Below are positions 1-8,092 of a stretch of DNA of 64,000 nucleotides, one piece after another. The notes under the pieces are model-generated. The model was not told where the DNA came from. It made no database searches and worked only from the letters and a program-made list of their open reading frames with translations. The stretch's first letter is position 1. The number at the start of each line of letters is the position of its first letter. The position numbers were made by a program, and so were the translations under genes. Source of the stretch: an uncultured Thermoguttaceae bacterium (GTDB taxonomy: Bacteria; Planctomycetota; Planctomycetia; Pirellulales; Thermoguttaceae); NCBI GenBank assembly GCA_937951625.1, contig CALFBP010000025.1, positions 38,034 through 102,033 on the forward strand. The letters are read 5' to 3'.

Positions 1-81
1 GGTGCTTGCGATCCCCGAGCGACGCCTAACCGTTCTCAGACCCCAAGCCCGGCCGATGAACCAAAAGCCGCAGCGAGGCGG

Positions 82-966
82 TCACTCCAAGCCCGCGACG
101 AACTCGCCGAGCTTCTCATAATAGCTCACGTCGCGGAGGTCGTTATGGTCGCCGCCGGCGAAGGTGATGAATTGCTTGGGTTCGTTGGCCGCCTCGAACA
201 GGCGGCGGCCGAGCTCGTAGGGCACGATCGTGTCCTGATCGCCGTGACACTGCAAGAGGGGACCGCGATAGTCCTTGATTTTGGAAAGGGCGTCGAGCCG
301 GGTGCGCATCAAGAGTCGCACGGGGACCCAAGGGAAGTGGTGCGCGGCGACGTCGGGAAGGCTGGTGAAGGTGCTTTCGAGGATCAGGCCGCGGGCGGGG
401 CCTTCCGCGGCCAGATGCACGGCCACCGCCCCGCCCAGGGATTCGCCCATGAGGATCAAGCGTTCGGGCGGGAGGTTCTCGCGGCGGGCGAGCCAGTCGC
501 GGGCAGCTCGGGCATCGGCCAGCACGCCCGCCTCGCTGGGCTTGCCTTGGCTGCGGCCGTAGCCGCGGTAATCGAAGATCAACACACTGACCTTCGTCAC
601 ATGGTGCAGCCGCCGCAGGATCTCCTCACGGTGCGTGATGTTGCCCGCGTTGCCGTGAGAGAACAAGACCGCACCGCGGGAATCGGCGCGGGGCAGATAC
701 CAGCCGTGCAGCCGTGTGCCGTCGGCGGCGGTGAACTCGGCGTCTTCGATGCGAAGGCCTCGAGGGCTCCAATTGCCCTGCGGATAGGGCGAGGGAAAGA
801 AAACCAGCGATTCTTCAAAAAACATCAGCAGGATGACCGCGACGGCATAACCGATCAGGATCAGGGCCACCAGGCGGAGGATGGCTGCCCAACCCCGGCT
901 TGAACAACACCACGACCTCGCGCCGCCGGGGTCTGCGTCGCGAGGTCGCGGGAGCCGATCCCCCAT
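82..966 (-). CDS. Membrane-anchored alpha/beta hydrolase (serine hydrolase family)
   Basis: Predicted hydrolase of the alpha/beta fold, close to the BEM46/YfhR-type family, substrate unknown. The sequence shows one N-terminal membrane segment (LVALILIGYAVAVILLMFF), then the oxyanion region SHGNAGN, a DYRGYGRS strand-turn, the nucleophile elbow GESLGG and the late acid and histidine in GDQDTIVP and GGDHND, so the Ser-Asp-His triad is complete. The catalytic domain should face the periplasm or the outer side of the membrane. An upstream ATG at 1059 would overlap the preceding gene by 23 bases and add a low-complexity stretch, so I chose the ATG at 966. The start is uncertain because neither has a clear ribosome binding site. 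It probably shares a transcript with the DUF1571 gene just upstream. Confidence 0.85.
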   Translation of the reverse strand: MGDRLPRPRDADPGGARSWCCSSRGWAAILRLVALILIGYAVAVILLMFFEESLVFFPSPYPQGNWSPRGLRIEDAEFTAADGTRLHGWYLPRADSRGAVLFSHGNAGNITHREEILRRLHHVTKVSVLIFDYRGYGRSQGKPSEAGVLADARAARDWLARRENLPPERLILMGESLGGAVAVHLAAEGPARGLILESTFTSLPDVAAHHFPWVPVRLLMRTRLDALSKIKDYRGPLLQCHGDQDTIVPYELGRRLFEAANEPKQFITFAGGDHNDLRDVSYYEKLGEFVAGLE

Positions 967-1036
967 CTGCCGTGGGCCGCCACCGAGGTCCGAAACCGCG
1001 GGCGCTTCGGGCCCTCGGCGGCCGCCGGCTTGGGAA

Positions 1037-1945
1037 TCACCGTGGCTTGCTGAAGCCATAGTTGGGATTGCGGATGTCGAAGTCGGCGTCCGTGAAGTTG
1101 TTGTTGAACTTGAGGTTCAGGTACGTGTACTCCTCGATCAGTTCCGGCGGCCCGCCCGGCGAACTCGGCCAATCATGGGCCTCGAAACGGACCGGTAAGT
1201 CATATTCGTCGTCCACGAAGATGCGAGCGATGTGGAATTGGAAATTCTTTCGCGGGACGGGGTGAACGACCTGGATGCAGGTGCAGGAGCGTCCATTGAG
1301 TTTGGCGCCCTGGAAGTACTTCACCTCGCACTCGCCGTAGTGGGTGTCCTTCTCGCCTTCCTCGACCAGTCGCCGCACGAGATTCAGGATGCCGATCTCG
1401 GTGATCGGATAGCGATTGCCCCGCATGGCGATCGGGCCCGTGGGATCCAAGGGCACGGTGCCGAAAACCTTGCGCATGCCGGTGCCGTGACCCCACATCT
1501 TCCCGTTGTTTTGCCCTTCAACCCAAATCACCTCCTGGCCTTTGAGATGGTCGGGCTTGAGAAAGTGGACATAAACACTCAGCGGCTTATGGCGGACCTT
1601 GATGAACATGTACTCGGTCTCTTGCAGCTTGCCATCGTGCCGCTCGCGCTTCACCAAGGTGGCCGAGTAGTCTTGAATCGCCTCGGCGATCTTGATGCTT
1701 CTTTGCCCCCAGCGGAGGACCGGCATCAAGGGGTGTTCGTCGTCTCGGGCCGTGCCGATTCCACCACCCAAGTGGGGCTCATCGGTCGGGGTGTTGGATC
1801 GTTCCGCGACGCGGATCGGAGCATTCTGCCCTCCCTCGCCTGGCGACTGCCCCTGAGCCTCGCGTCCCATCCAAGTTGCCGCCACGACGAATGCCGTCGC
1901 AAGAATGGCCGCTCCACCCTGCCGAATCCAACTCCCAGATACCAT
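1037..1945 (-). CDS. Exported DUF1571 domain protein
   Basis: Conserved protein of the DUF1571 family, which is frequent in planctomycetes and has no assigned biochemical role. The first ~33 residues form a signal peptide (hydrophobic stretch AAILATAFVVAATW, cleavage near AQG), so the product is exported. The body carries the family signature: a DYSATLVKRER region, a strand with the FIKVRHKPLSVY pattern, GQEVIWVEGQN, and a long second half rich in beta strands ending near NPNYGF. The fold recalls LolA/outer-membrane lipoprotein-sorting barrels, which is inference. Length 302 aa is typical. The start is supported by AAAGGAG about eight bases before the ATG. The hydrolase gene follows on the same strand. 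Confidence 0.88.
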   Translation of the reverse strand: MVSGSWIRQGGAAILATAFVVAATWMGREAQGQSPGEGGQNAPIRVAERSNTPTDEPHLGGGIGTARDDEHPLMPVLRWGQRSIKIAEAIQDYSATLVKRERHDGKLQETEYMFIKVRHKPLSVYVHFLKPDHLKGQEVIWVEGQNNGKMWGHGTGMRKVFGTVPLDPTGPIAMRGNRYPITEIGILNLVRRLVEEGEKDTHYGECEVKYFQGAKLNGRSCTCIQVVHPVPRKNFQFHIARIFVDDEYDLPVRFEAHDWPSSPGGPPELIEEYTYLNLKFNNNFTDADFDIRNPNYGFSKPR

Positions 1946-2182
1946 GAAATGACTCCTTTCGATTGCCCCAAACGGAGGTTGGTCCGAAAACTCCGCGGCG
2001 GGCAGACTCCGTTGCGACCCAGTCGCCTTTTGGGGCTTATCGCTCGTTTACGGCACGACAATATACAATGTTTCCATAGATGCGAGCGGTTTGCCCAATC
2101 GTCGCCTTCGTAACCAGCGGACTTGGTTGGGCAACCCGATCAGTTTATCCAATCCCACCAATCGCCGGGAGATCATTTCGCC

Positions 2183-2845
2183 ATGCCGCCCGAATTTCCC
2201 GAATTCCACGTCGCAACCATCGTCTCCGATGGATTCATGGAAAATACCTACGTGGCCCATTGGAGGGGACGAAGGGATTGCCTGGTCGTCGATCCGGGTC
2301 TGGAACCCGAGAAGATCCTCAAGCATCTCGACGCCCAAGGGCTTGAGCCAGCCGCGATCCTGAACACGCATGGCCACATGGATCACATTGCGGGCAACGG
2401 GGCGATGAAAGAGCGGTGGCCGTCGTGCCCTTTGGTCATCGGCCAGTTGGAGGCCGCGAAACTCCTCAGCGCGCGAGCCAACCTCTCGGCGGCGTTCGGG
2501 CTGCCGGTCACCAGTCCACCGGCCGATGCCACGGTTCGTGACGGCGACCTCTATTCAGCGGCGGGCTTCGATCTTTACGTGCTTCACATCCCAGGCCACT
2601 CGGCCGGACATGTGGTTTACCTTTGCAAATCTGTCCGGCCGTTCGTGGCTTTCGTGGGCGACGTGATCTTCGCGGGCAGCATCGGCCGCACCGACTTTCC
2701 CGACGGCGACTTCGACACTCTCGCCCACGGCATCCGCACCAAACTCTACTCGCTGCCGGACGACACGATCCTTTACAGCGGCCACGGCCCGATCACGACG
2801 GTGGGCCAAGAGAAACGGAACAACCCCTTCGTTCGGGGAGATTGA
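2183..2845 (+). CDS. MBL-fold metallo-hydrolase (glyoxalase II-like)
   Basis: Cytoplasmic metallo-beta-lactamase-fold hydrolase of the hydroxyacylglutathione-hydrolase-like group. The metal-binding signature HGHMDH lies at residues 63-68, followed by the later ligands in PGHSAGH, in VGDVIF and in YSGHGP, so both metal sites look complete. The 220-residue length fits the small glyoxalase-II-like subgroup, which acts on thioesters or related substrates; the real substrate cannot be read from sequence. I chose the ATG at 2183, preceded by GGGAG, because the 20 residues added by the upstream ATG at 2123 do not belong to the fold. The gene stands alone, between the divergent DUF1571 gene and the convergent dodecin gene. 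Confidence 0.87.
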   Translation: MPPEFPEFHVATIVSDGFMENTYVAHWRGRRDCLVVDPGLEPEKILKHLDAQGLEPAAILNTHGHMDHIAGNGAMKERWPSCPLVIGQLEAAKLLSARANLSAAFGLPVTSPPADATVRDGDLYSAAGFDLYVLHIPGHSAGHVVYLCKSVRPFVAFVGDVIFAGSIGRTDFPDGDFDTLAHGIRTKLYSLPDDTILYSGHGPITTVGQEKRNNPFVRGD

Positions 2846-2985
2846 GCGGAGAAGAGGACTTTCGACGTGCCAGTCGCGGCAAAGGCGATGATCTGGAGGG
2901 GGTGTTCGCGGGGCGCGGGGGTATCGACTAACGGCTCCACCCGGCCCCGCCTGTTCTGCCTCGCCAAAAGCTGACTTCCAGCGGC

Positions 2986-3192
2986 TCAATCGACTTTGAT
3001 GCCGACGTTCAAGGTGACTTGGAACTCGTGGATTTTCCCGTCGCGAATCGCTCCGCGGAGTTCGGCGACCTCAAACCAACTCATGTTCTTCTCGGTTTGG
3101 GCAAGTTTCGCCACGGCATTGGCCGTCGCTTCGGCATACGAGTTGGGAGAGGTGCCCACGACTTGGATCTTCTTGAACACGCTATTTGCCAT
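2986..3192 (-). CDS. Dodecin family flavin-binding protein
   Basis: A 68-residue protein with the full dodecin layout: first strand VFKKIQVVGTSP, an alpha helix SYAEATANAVAKLAQTEK, then the WFEV strand carrying the conserved Trp, and two closing strands (GKIHEFQVTLNVGIKV). Dodecins form hollow dodecamers that bind flavins or other aromatic ligands in the cytoplasm, with Trp stacking on the isoalloxazine ring. The ATG has a strong ribosome binding site (GGAGGAG, about seven bases away). The gene is transcribed away from the thioesterase gene across a ~190 base divergent intergenic region. Confidence 0.93.
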   Translation of the reverse strand: MANSVFKKIQVVGTSPNSYAEATANAVAKLAQTEKNMSWFEVAELRGAIRDGKIHEFQVTLNVGIKVD

Positions 3193-3384
3193 GAAGAATC
3201 TCCTCCAAAGGTTGCGGGTCCATCTTGGCGCACGTCGCCACGTTCAACATCGGCGAGGCTGGCCACGTTCAACGCAAACGCCCTATGTTAAGCTTTTGCG
3301 GGAAAATGGCAATAGGCCGTGGCTCATCGGGGGGGAGCTTGAAGTATACTGAAGAGGAAACTAGACCGTCGGGGGAGGTATGGC

Positions 3385-3780
3385 ATGAAAAAGACGTTGG
3401 TCGCGGGCGTGGTCGGCGAGGTCAGACATCGCGTGGTAACCGAAAACCTTGTGAGCTTTCGCAAGCCGGACGCGCCGCCGGTCCTGGCCACGCCTTGGCT
3501 GCTTTACCTGATGGAAACAGCCGCTTATCAGGCCATCAAGCCGCACTTGGACGAGGGCGAGGCCTCGGTAGGCACGGGCTTCCATTTCGAGCACTTGGCC
3601 CCCACTCCGGCCGGCGACACGGTGGTCGCGATGGCCAAGGTCATTGCCGTAGAAGGAAACCGCGTGACCCTGGAGCTGGAGGCCCGGGACAGTCACGAAC
3701 TCATCGCCCGAGGCACCCACGTCCGCGCGATCATCGACAAACGGCGTTTCGCCCAGCGGTTGAAGAAGAAGACCAAGTGA
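3385..3780 (+). CDS. FlK-like acyl-CoA thioesterase (hotdog fold)
   Basis: Small hotdog-fold protein of 131 residues like the fluoroacetyl-CoA thioesterase FlK family. Thr36 (in LATPW), Glu44 (in LMETAA) and His70 (in FEHLAPTP) have the same spacing as the FlK triad Thr42, Glu50 and His76, so the catalytic set seems intact. Most bacterial homologues are housekeeping thioesterases of unknown substrate, and fluoroacetate resistance should not be assumed. The ATG is preceded by a GGGGGAGG element. The C-terminus is basic (KKKTK). Confidence 0.87.
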   Translation: MKKTLVAGVVGEVRHRVVTENLVSFRKPDAPPVLATPWLLYLMETAAYQAIKPHLDEGEASVGTGFHFEHLAPTPAGDTVVAMAKVIAVEGNRVTLELEARDSHELIARGTHVRAIIDKRRFAQRLKKKTK

Positions 3781-3874
3781 CGGGCAATTTCCACGCGGAT
3801 CTCGACACCGACGTTCTACCAAAGCACGAATTGTCAGGAAGATCGTCAAGGCGAGGGGACTTCGCAAAACGCGG

Positions 3875-5902
3875 TCAGGGCCGCTGCGTCAGCACCAGGG
3901 CGGGCACAAGCTGATCGCCGGGGATGGTCGTGGGAAGCACGGTCAAGGCGTATTCCGCGATTGCCTGGTTGTAGCTGGTCAATGTTTGCAGAAACGCCAG
4001 CGTCTCGGCCGTTTGCCATCGCAGGGCCACGAGCACCGGCTCGATGCCGCGGCCACTCGATTCATAGGCCACAGTCGCCGCCGCCCGGGCCGCATCAGCC
4101 TCCACGACCGCGCCGGCCTGTTGCTGGAGCGCGTCGAAAAGGGCGGGTATCACGGCCGCCAACCGTTTCACCGAAGGCTGTTGCACGACCTCCGGTCTTT
4201 GCTCTTCCAGCTTGAGCCGGTAGGGGCCAGCGTGCGGCGGCGTGGTGGGCAACAACCACTCCCCACTCAGCGGGCGCCCCGCCCGTTGGGTCAACTCGAA
4301 CTGGGCTTGCAGCAACTCCACATGCGCGATCATCCGATCCGCTTCGCCAGCCAGCCGGGCTGCGCGGAGTTGGAGCATGTCCAGCGGGCCGGAAGGCTGA
4401 CGCCGATGTTCCAACACCAGCGGCGCAAGCTGCTCCATGAGATCTGCTTGATCGGCCAAAACCTGATAGGTCGCGGCGCGTTGCCGCGCGGTCCAATAGG
4501 CCTCGACCACGCCCCGACGACCGTTGCTGGAAACCCCGCGCAAGCATTCCTCCAAGGCCGCGGTGCGACTGGATTCGGTGGGCAAGCGGCGGTCCCAATG
4601 CAAGGCAGCGGCCAAATCCTGGACCTTTGCCGCCGCGGATGCCGCGACAAGCGCAGAATAAAGCGCCGAGGATTTAGCTGACAAACCTGCTGCCTGTTCC
4701 GCGACGGGAAAACGATTGCTGGTGTGCTCGGGAGAAGGCTTGGGCGGGATGGGAAGAGGCTGCTCGGAACTGAGGTCCAATTCCCTGAGTTGACGCGGAA
4801 CAGACGTGGACTCGCGCGGCACTGCCGGAACAACGTCCGTATCCCGTGGCGAAGAAAGCGAGACCGCAGAGGCGGGTTCAACGCCAGTCGGCGAGGCGGC
4901 GTCTGCCCGCTTGCCAGGCAAGCCCTCGGGCGACGCGATCCGTTCCGCCGGAAGCAACGACGGCTTCCCTGGAGAGGCAGGCCCTATCAGCATCGAAACC
5001 AAGGTCTGCGGCGAGGCGTCCAACGGGGCGACCGACAAGGCATAGTCGGCGATCTCCTCATTGTAGGCGCAGACCTCCGTCACGAAGTCCTCCCGCTGCT
5101 CCACTGCCTGTGCCAGGCATGAAAGCACTACTCCCAACTCCAGTCCCGTTTCGCGATAAGCATCGAGGGCCGCCTCCAAGGCGTCGTCGGCCGCTTGGAC
5201 CGCCGCGGCACGCTGTTCAATCCCTTGCCGCCGAAGAGGCAACGAGCGATGGATCAGACGATTGCGGGCGGGAAACACGGCGGAAGCCAGGCCCTCGTTG
5301 AAACCCGTGCGATAGGGCCCGACGTGGGGTGGGTCGGCCGGCAACGGCATCTCCCACGCCCCGCCCATTGCCAAGACCAACGATCGCTGCGCTCGCGTGG
5401 CTCGGTTGCTCGCTCGCAGAAGGGCCTCGGCCGCCATCGCCCGCTGAGTTCGCACGGCGAACACGTCGTCGGGCCGGGGCGAAAATCGCTGAAGCCATTC
5501 GATCGCAAACAGTCTCGCCCGATATTCGCCCACCGCGGCGGCCAATCGCCAATAGGCCCGGGCAACGCCAGTTTGTTGCGAGCGGTCGGCCGTCCTGCCC
5601 AGCGTTTCCAGAAGCGTGGTCGGTCGGCCCATGAGCGCGCCATTCTCGGGAGCGGAAAACGACGTGGCGGCCAGCTCCTCCGCCTTCGCCCAACGCGATG
5701 AAGATTTCGCCCTGTCCGAGGCGAGCTTTTCATTTTGGCCAGCGCCAGGAGCTTGTTCCTCGCCGCTGGTTGAGGTCGTTTTTTTGGAAGAAGAACTGTC
5801 TGCTCGACGCGCCTCAGGCGAGACTTGAAAAAAATGACCTTGGTTTTCAGCCTGAACCTGCGCCAGCCACAGCGTTCCGAGCATGAAAGCGAACCATCCC
5901 AT
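3875..5902 (-). CDS. Exported TolC-like protein with two tandem helical repeats
   Basis: Exported Ala/Glu/Gln-rich protein of about 675 residues with a short signal peptide (MGWFAFMLGTLWLAQVQA). Two halves share the same order of motifs. Each has an AYW helix (VARAYWRLAAAV and VVEAYWTARQRA), a GEW/GAWEMP-type segment followed by PPHVGPY or PPHAGPY, a long helix rich in AAV and ADDALEAAL-type sequence, and an end with the YNEEIADYAL or YNQAIAEYAL pattern. That pattern resembles the YNxAIAEL helix of TolC-type outer-membrane efflux proteins. A Pro/Ser-rich linker separates the halves. I infer a TolC-related periplasmic or outer-membrane helix bundle; no beta-barrel strands are obvious. An upstream ATG at 5941 would add 13 residues ahead of the signal peptide. 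Confidence 0.7.
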   Translation of the reverse strand: MGWFAFMLGTLWLAQVQAENQGHFFQVSPEARRADSSSSKKTTSTSGEEQAPGAGQNEKLASDRAKSSSRWAKAEELAATSFSAPENGALMGRPTTLLETLGRTADRSQQTGVARAYWRLAAAVGEYRARLFAIEWLQRFSPRPDDVFAVRTQRAMAAEALLRASNRATRAQRSLVLAMGGAWEMPLPADPPHVGPYRTGFNEGLASAVFPARNRLIHRSLPLRRQGIEQRAAAVQAADDALEAALDAYRETGLELGVVLSCLAQAVEQREDFVTEVCAYNEEIADYALSVAPLDASPQTLVSMLIGPASPGKPSLLPAERIASPEGLPGKRADAASPTGVEPASAVSLSSPRDTDVVPAVPRESTSVPRQLRELDLSSEQPLPIPPKPSPEHTSNRFPVAEQAAGLSAKSSALYSALVAASAAAKVQDLAAALHWDRRLPTESSRTAALEECLRGVSSNGRRGVVEAYWTARQRAATYQVLADQADLMEQLAPLVLEHRRQPSGPLDMLQLRAARLAGEADRMIAHVELLQAQFELTQRAGRPLSGEWLLPTTPPHAGPYRLKLEEQRPEVVQQPSVKRLAAVIPALFDALQQQAGAVVEADAARAAATVAYESSGRGIEPVLVALRWQTAETLAFLQTLTSYNQAIAEYALTVLPTTIPGDQLVPALVLTQRP

Positions 5903-6034
5903 CGCTCGATCTCCAACTTCCCTGGCGAAAGCTTGTTTCAAACCTCCGTGCCCGAAGGGTACTAAACAGTTAGGATCGGACGCGGGCCTCCCGGCAAACT
6001 ATCCGTCGCAACCGAAACCTGGGTTTTCTTCGTC

Positions 6035-6646
6035 TCATGGCTCGATACCGACCAGAACAAGTGGGACGGCTGGAACTCCTCGGCCCTGGCGAACGACATT
6101 GTAAAACTCGCCCTCGTAATAGGCGACACCAGAACTCATCTGGCTCTGGAGAGACTTCATCGGAAGTATTTCGATTCCAACGTCAATATGGTCGCCCACA
6201 TAAAAAGCGAGCTGTTTGACAAAGAGGTCATAAGCCACGAACGAATACTTCCCAAATTGAACTTCGACAGCTACTCGGTCCTTTACGAAGTCGGTTTGGT
6301 TGTAGCTGTAAATCGCCTTCTCGCCCGCCGCTTCAATCTCTCTTTTCTGATCGTGCGGCGACAGCGTCAGCGTTTTCCGGATCAGCTTCTCGCTTCGTGT
6401 GACCCAATAGCTTACCCGGCTCTCTTGCCATCCCTTTGCGCGAAGAAGTTTCTTGAACGCGGCATTCATGTCGATCGGGCTGAACAAAAGATCGCCTCTT
6501 GACCTCTTCTCTCTGGATACCTTGGTGCGACAATTATTAGCATCCACCGCGGAGACCACGCTTTGTATTTCGTTCCAAAGGGTTGGCTGGTGAACCAGAA
6601 GAAACTCAAGCCCATTCAGATGGGAGTAGGTCTCAGCAATATTCAT
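6035..6646 (-). CDS. Type II restriction endonuclease, BstYI-like (predicted R^GATCY)
   Basis: The 203-residue protein resembles BstYI of Geobacillus stearothermophilus, as I recall that sequence, along its whole length. Shared landmarks are YSHLNGLE at the N-terminus, the block NQTDFVKDRVAVEVQFGKYSF, then AYDLFVKQ, AFYVGD, EILPMK and the ending GRGVPAVPLVL. Asp119, Glu128 and Gln130 match the BstYI/BglII active site, where Gln replaces the Lys of the usual PD-(D/E)xK motif. BstYI cuts R^GATCY, so the same specificity is predicted but not proven. The start codon overlaps the methyltransferase stop by four bases (ATGA), which indicates translational coupling with the modification gene first. 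Base composition is clearly less GC-rich than the flanks, a sign of transfer. Confidence 0.93.
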   Translation of the reverse strand: MNIAETYSHLNGLEFLLVHQPTLWNEIQSVVSAVDANNCRTKVSREKRSRGDLLFSPIDMNAAFKKLLRAKGWQESRVSYWVTRSEKLIRKTLTLSPHDQKREIEAAGEKAIYSYNQTDFVKDRVAVEVQFGKYSFVAYDLFVKQLAFYVGDHIDVGIEILPMKSLQSQMSSGVAYYEGEFYNVVRQGRGVPAVPLVLVGIEP

Positions 6647-7611
6647 CCCTTTTTCCCGTACCTCGCGGTTCTCTCGAAGAGCGTCATCTGTTCGGTCTCG
6701 TTCTTCCAGGGGGCGCGGGTGAGACTGTTCCCGGCTTCGACAGGGTCATAAATGGGCCTATCCATAGGACGGGTCCGCAAAGTTCCCTCCAACTCCTGCT
6801 GAATCCTCTTTCGTGCAAGCTTGACATACTCTGGAACGACCTCGGCGCCTCCACCCCGGCGGCCATGCCGGATGGCGGCAATCACAGAAGTCCCAGTTCC
6901 TAGGAATGGATCGAAGACCCAATCTCCCTGATTTGTGAGACAGAGCACCAATCGTTCGATCAGCTCAACCGGGAACTGGCACGGATGCTCGGTCTTTTCG
7001 ACGTGGTTGCTTTTTACATTCGGAATCACCCACACATCCCCGGGATTCTTGCCCAGGGGGTTGCATGAATACTGGCCAGCCTTCGGTCCTTTGAAATACT
7101 TTTTGCCGGGATATTTCTGGGGGATGCGCACGGGATCAAGATTGAACACGTACTCGTCGGATTTGGTGAACCACATGATCGTTTCGTAACGCCCAGAGAA
7201 CCGACGTGTGCAGTGTAACCCATGCTCGAAGTGCCAGATGATCCGGTTCCGCATCCTCAGCCCCAGACTTGAGAAAACGGGGTACAGGACGGTGTCCAAA
7301 GGGATGATGGTCCCCCGCTCAACATAGTTTCCCACCTGCCAGCAGATGCTGCCTTTGGGGGACAATGTCCGCACGCATTCGGCAATGACCTGCGCCTGTT
7401 GATCGAGATAGACGTCTAGGTGGAGTCTCTTTTCGTATTCCTTGCCGATGTTGTATGGCGGTGAGGTAACGACGAGCTGAAGCGATTCGTCGGGAATCGT
7501 CTTCAGCAAAGCAAGGCAGTCGCCAGGAAATACTACGATGGATTCCGAAAGGGCGAATTGCTCCGAAATCGCGGTGTTCCGGCCGAAAAAGGATTGATCG
7601 AGTGCGGTCAT
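6643..7611 (-). CDS. DNA methyltransferase of the BstYI-like restriction-modification system
   Basis: Site-specific amino-methyltransferase that should protect the site cut by the adjacent nuclease. The catalytic motif IV (TSPPYNIG) comes first and the SAM-binding motif I (FDPFLGTGTS) near the C-terminus, which is the beta-class order. TSPPY is typical of N4-cytosine methyltransferases such as M.BamHI and of some N6-adenine enzymes, so N4-cytosine methylation of the GATC-containing site is the best guess. The ATG at 7611 follows AGAAGAGGA; an in-frame start at 7668 would add 19 residues that look non-coding. No controller (C) protein gene is visible. The ORF ends inside the first codon of the nuclease gene. 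Confidence 0.92.
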   Translation of the reverse strand: MTALDQSFFGRNTAISEQFALSESIVVFPGDCLALLKTIPDESLQLVVTSPPYNIGKEYEKRLHLDVYLDQQAQVIAECVRTLSPKGSICWQVGNYVERGTIIPLDTVLYPVFSSLGLRMRNRIIWHFEHGLHCTRRFSGRYETIMWFTKSDEYVFNLDPVRIPQKYPGKKYFKGPKAGQYSCNPLGKNPGDVWVIPNVKSNHVEKTEHPCQFPVELIERLVLCLTNQGDWVFDPFLGTGTSVIAAIRHGRRGGGAEVVPEYVKLARKRIQQELEGTLRTRPMDRPIYDPVEAGNSLTRAPWKNETEQMTLFERTARYGKKG

Positions 7612-7767
7612 TCCTCTTCTCTCAGCGCTACCGTTCTCGTGAGGCCAGACACGCCTATAGCCTGACAAGTCGGGAATCCCACGTCAATGTGGGTTCTGAC
7701 CGAACGGCTGGACACCGCTGGACACTGCTTCGAATCCCGCCAGATGCGAATCACTCGCAACGTGCGA

Positions 7768-7980
7768 CTACCGAGCCGAATTTTTGGGCGGGGCCTCGGC
7801 GTCGTTGCGATCGTCGGGGTGCCATAGCGGCAGTCCGCAGCGGACGCGTTCTGCTAGAATTTCCACCTTTTCCCAGGTGCCGGGCATGGCATCCGCGCCG
7901 CGGAACAAATCGGAATGCACTTCGGGTGGTTCAAAATCCCACTGCCCTTCCTTGATCGCCTCGAGAATGGACTTCGGCAC
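7768..7980 (-). CDS. Small conserved planctomycete protein of unknown function
   Basis: A 70-residue acidic, soluble protein beginning VPKSILEAIKEGQWDFEP and containing a PGTWEKVEILAERVRCGLPLWHP segment. I recognise this as a small family seen next to unrelated genes in planctomycetes, without an assigned role. A GTG start at 7980 is favoured because a strong GGGAGGAGGG element lies just upstream; the longer in-frame ATG at 8058 reads through that element and adds a non-conserved leader. The reading frame has no cysteine pair or membrane segment. Confidence 0.72.
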   Translation of the reverse strand: MPKSILEAIKEGQWDFEPPEVHSDLFRGADAMPGTWEKVEILAERVRCGLPLWHPDDRNDAEAPPKNSAR

Positions 7981-8092
7981 GTCGGCCCTCCTCCCACTTT
8001 CGAGCCACGCGACAACGAATAGGCCGTTCAGTATGCAAGCATTGCTAGCAAATGTCAAGATTTTGATGAGGAAATGATGAGGAGATCGCCCC

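Noticed and set aside
145-903. Long plus-strand frame opposite the alpha/beta hydrolase gene
   Set aside because: It is antisense to a clear hydrolase with a full catalytic set, and its own translation shows no motif; it is a high-GC shadow frame.
3385-3780. Fluoroacetate resistance by the FlK-like thioesterase
   Set aside because: The catalytic triad matches, but general thioesterases of this family share it; no neighbouring gene supports fluoroacetate metabolism.
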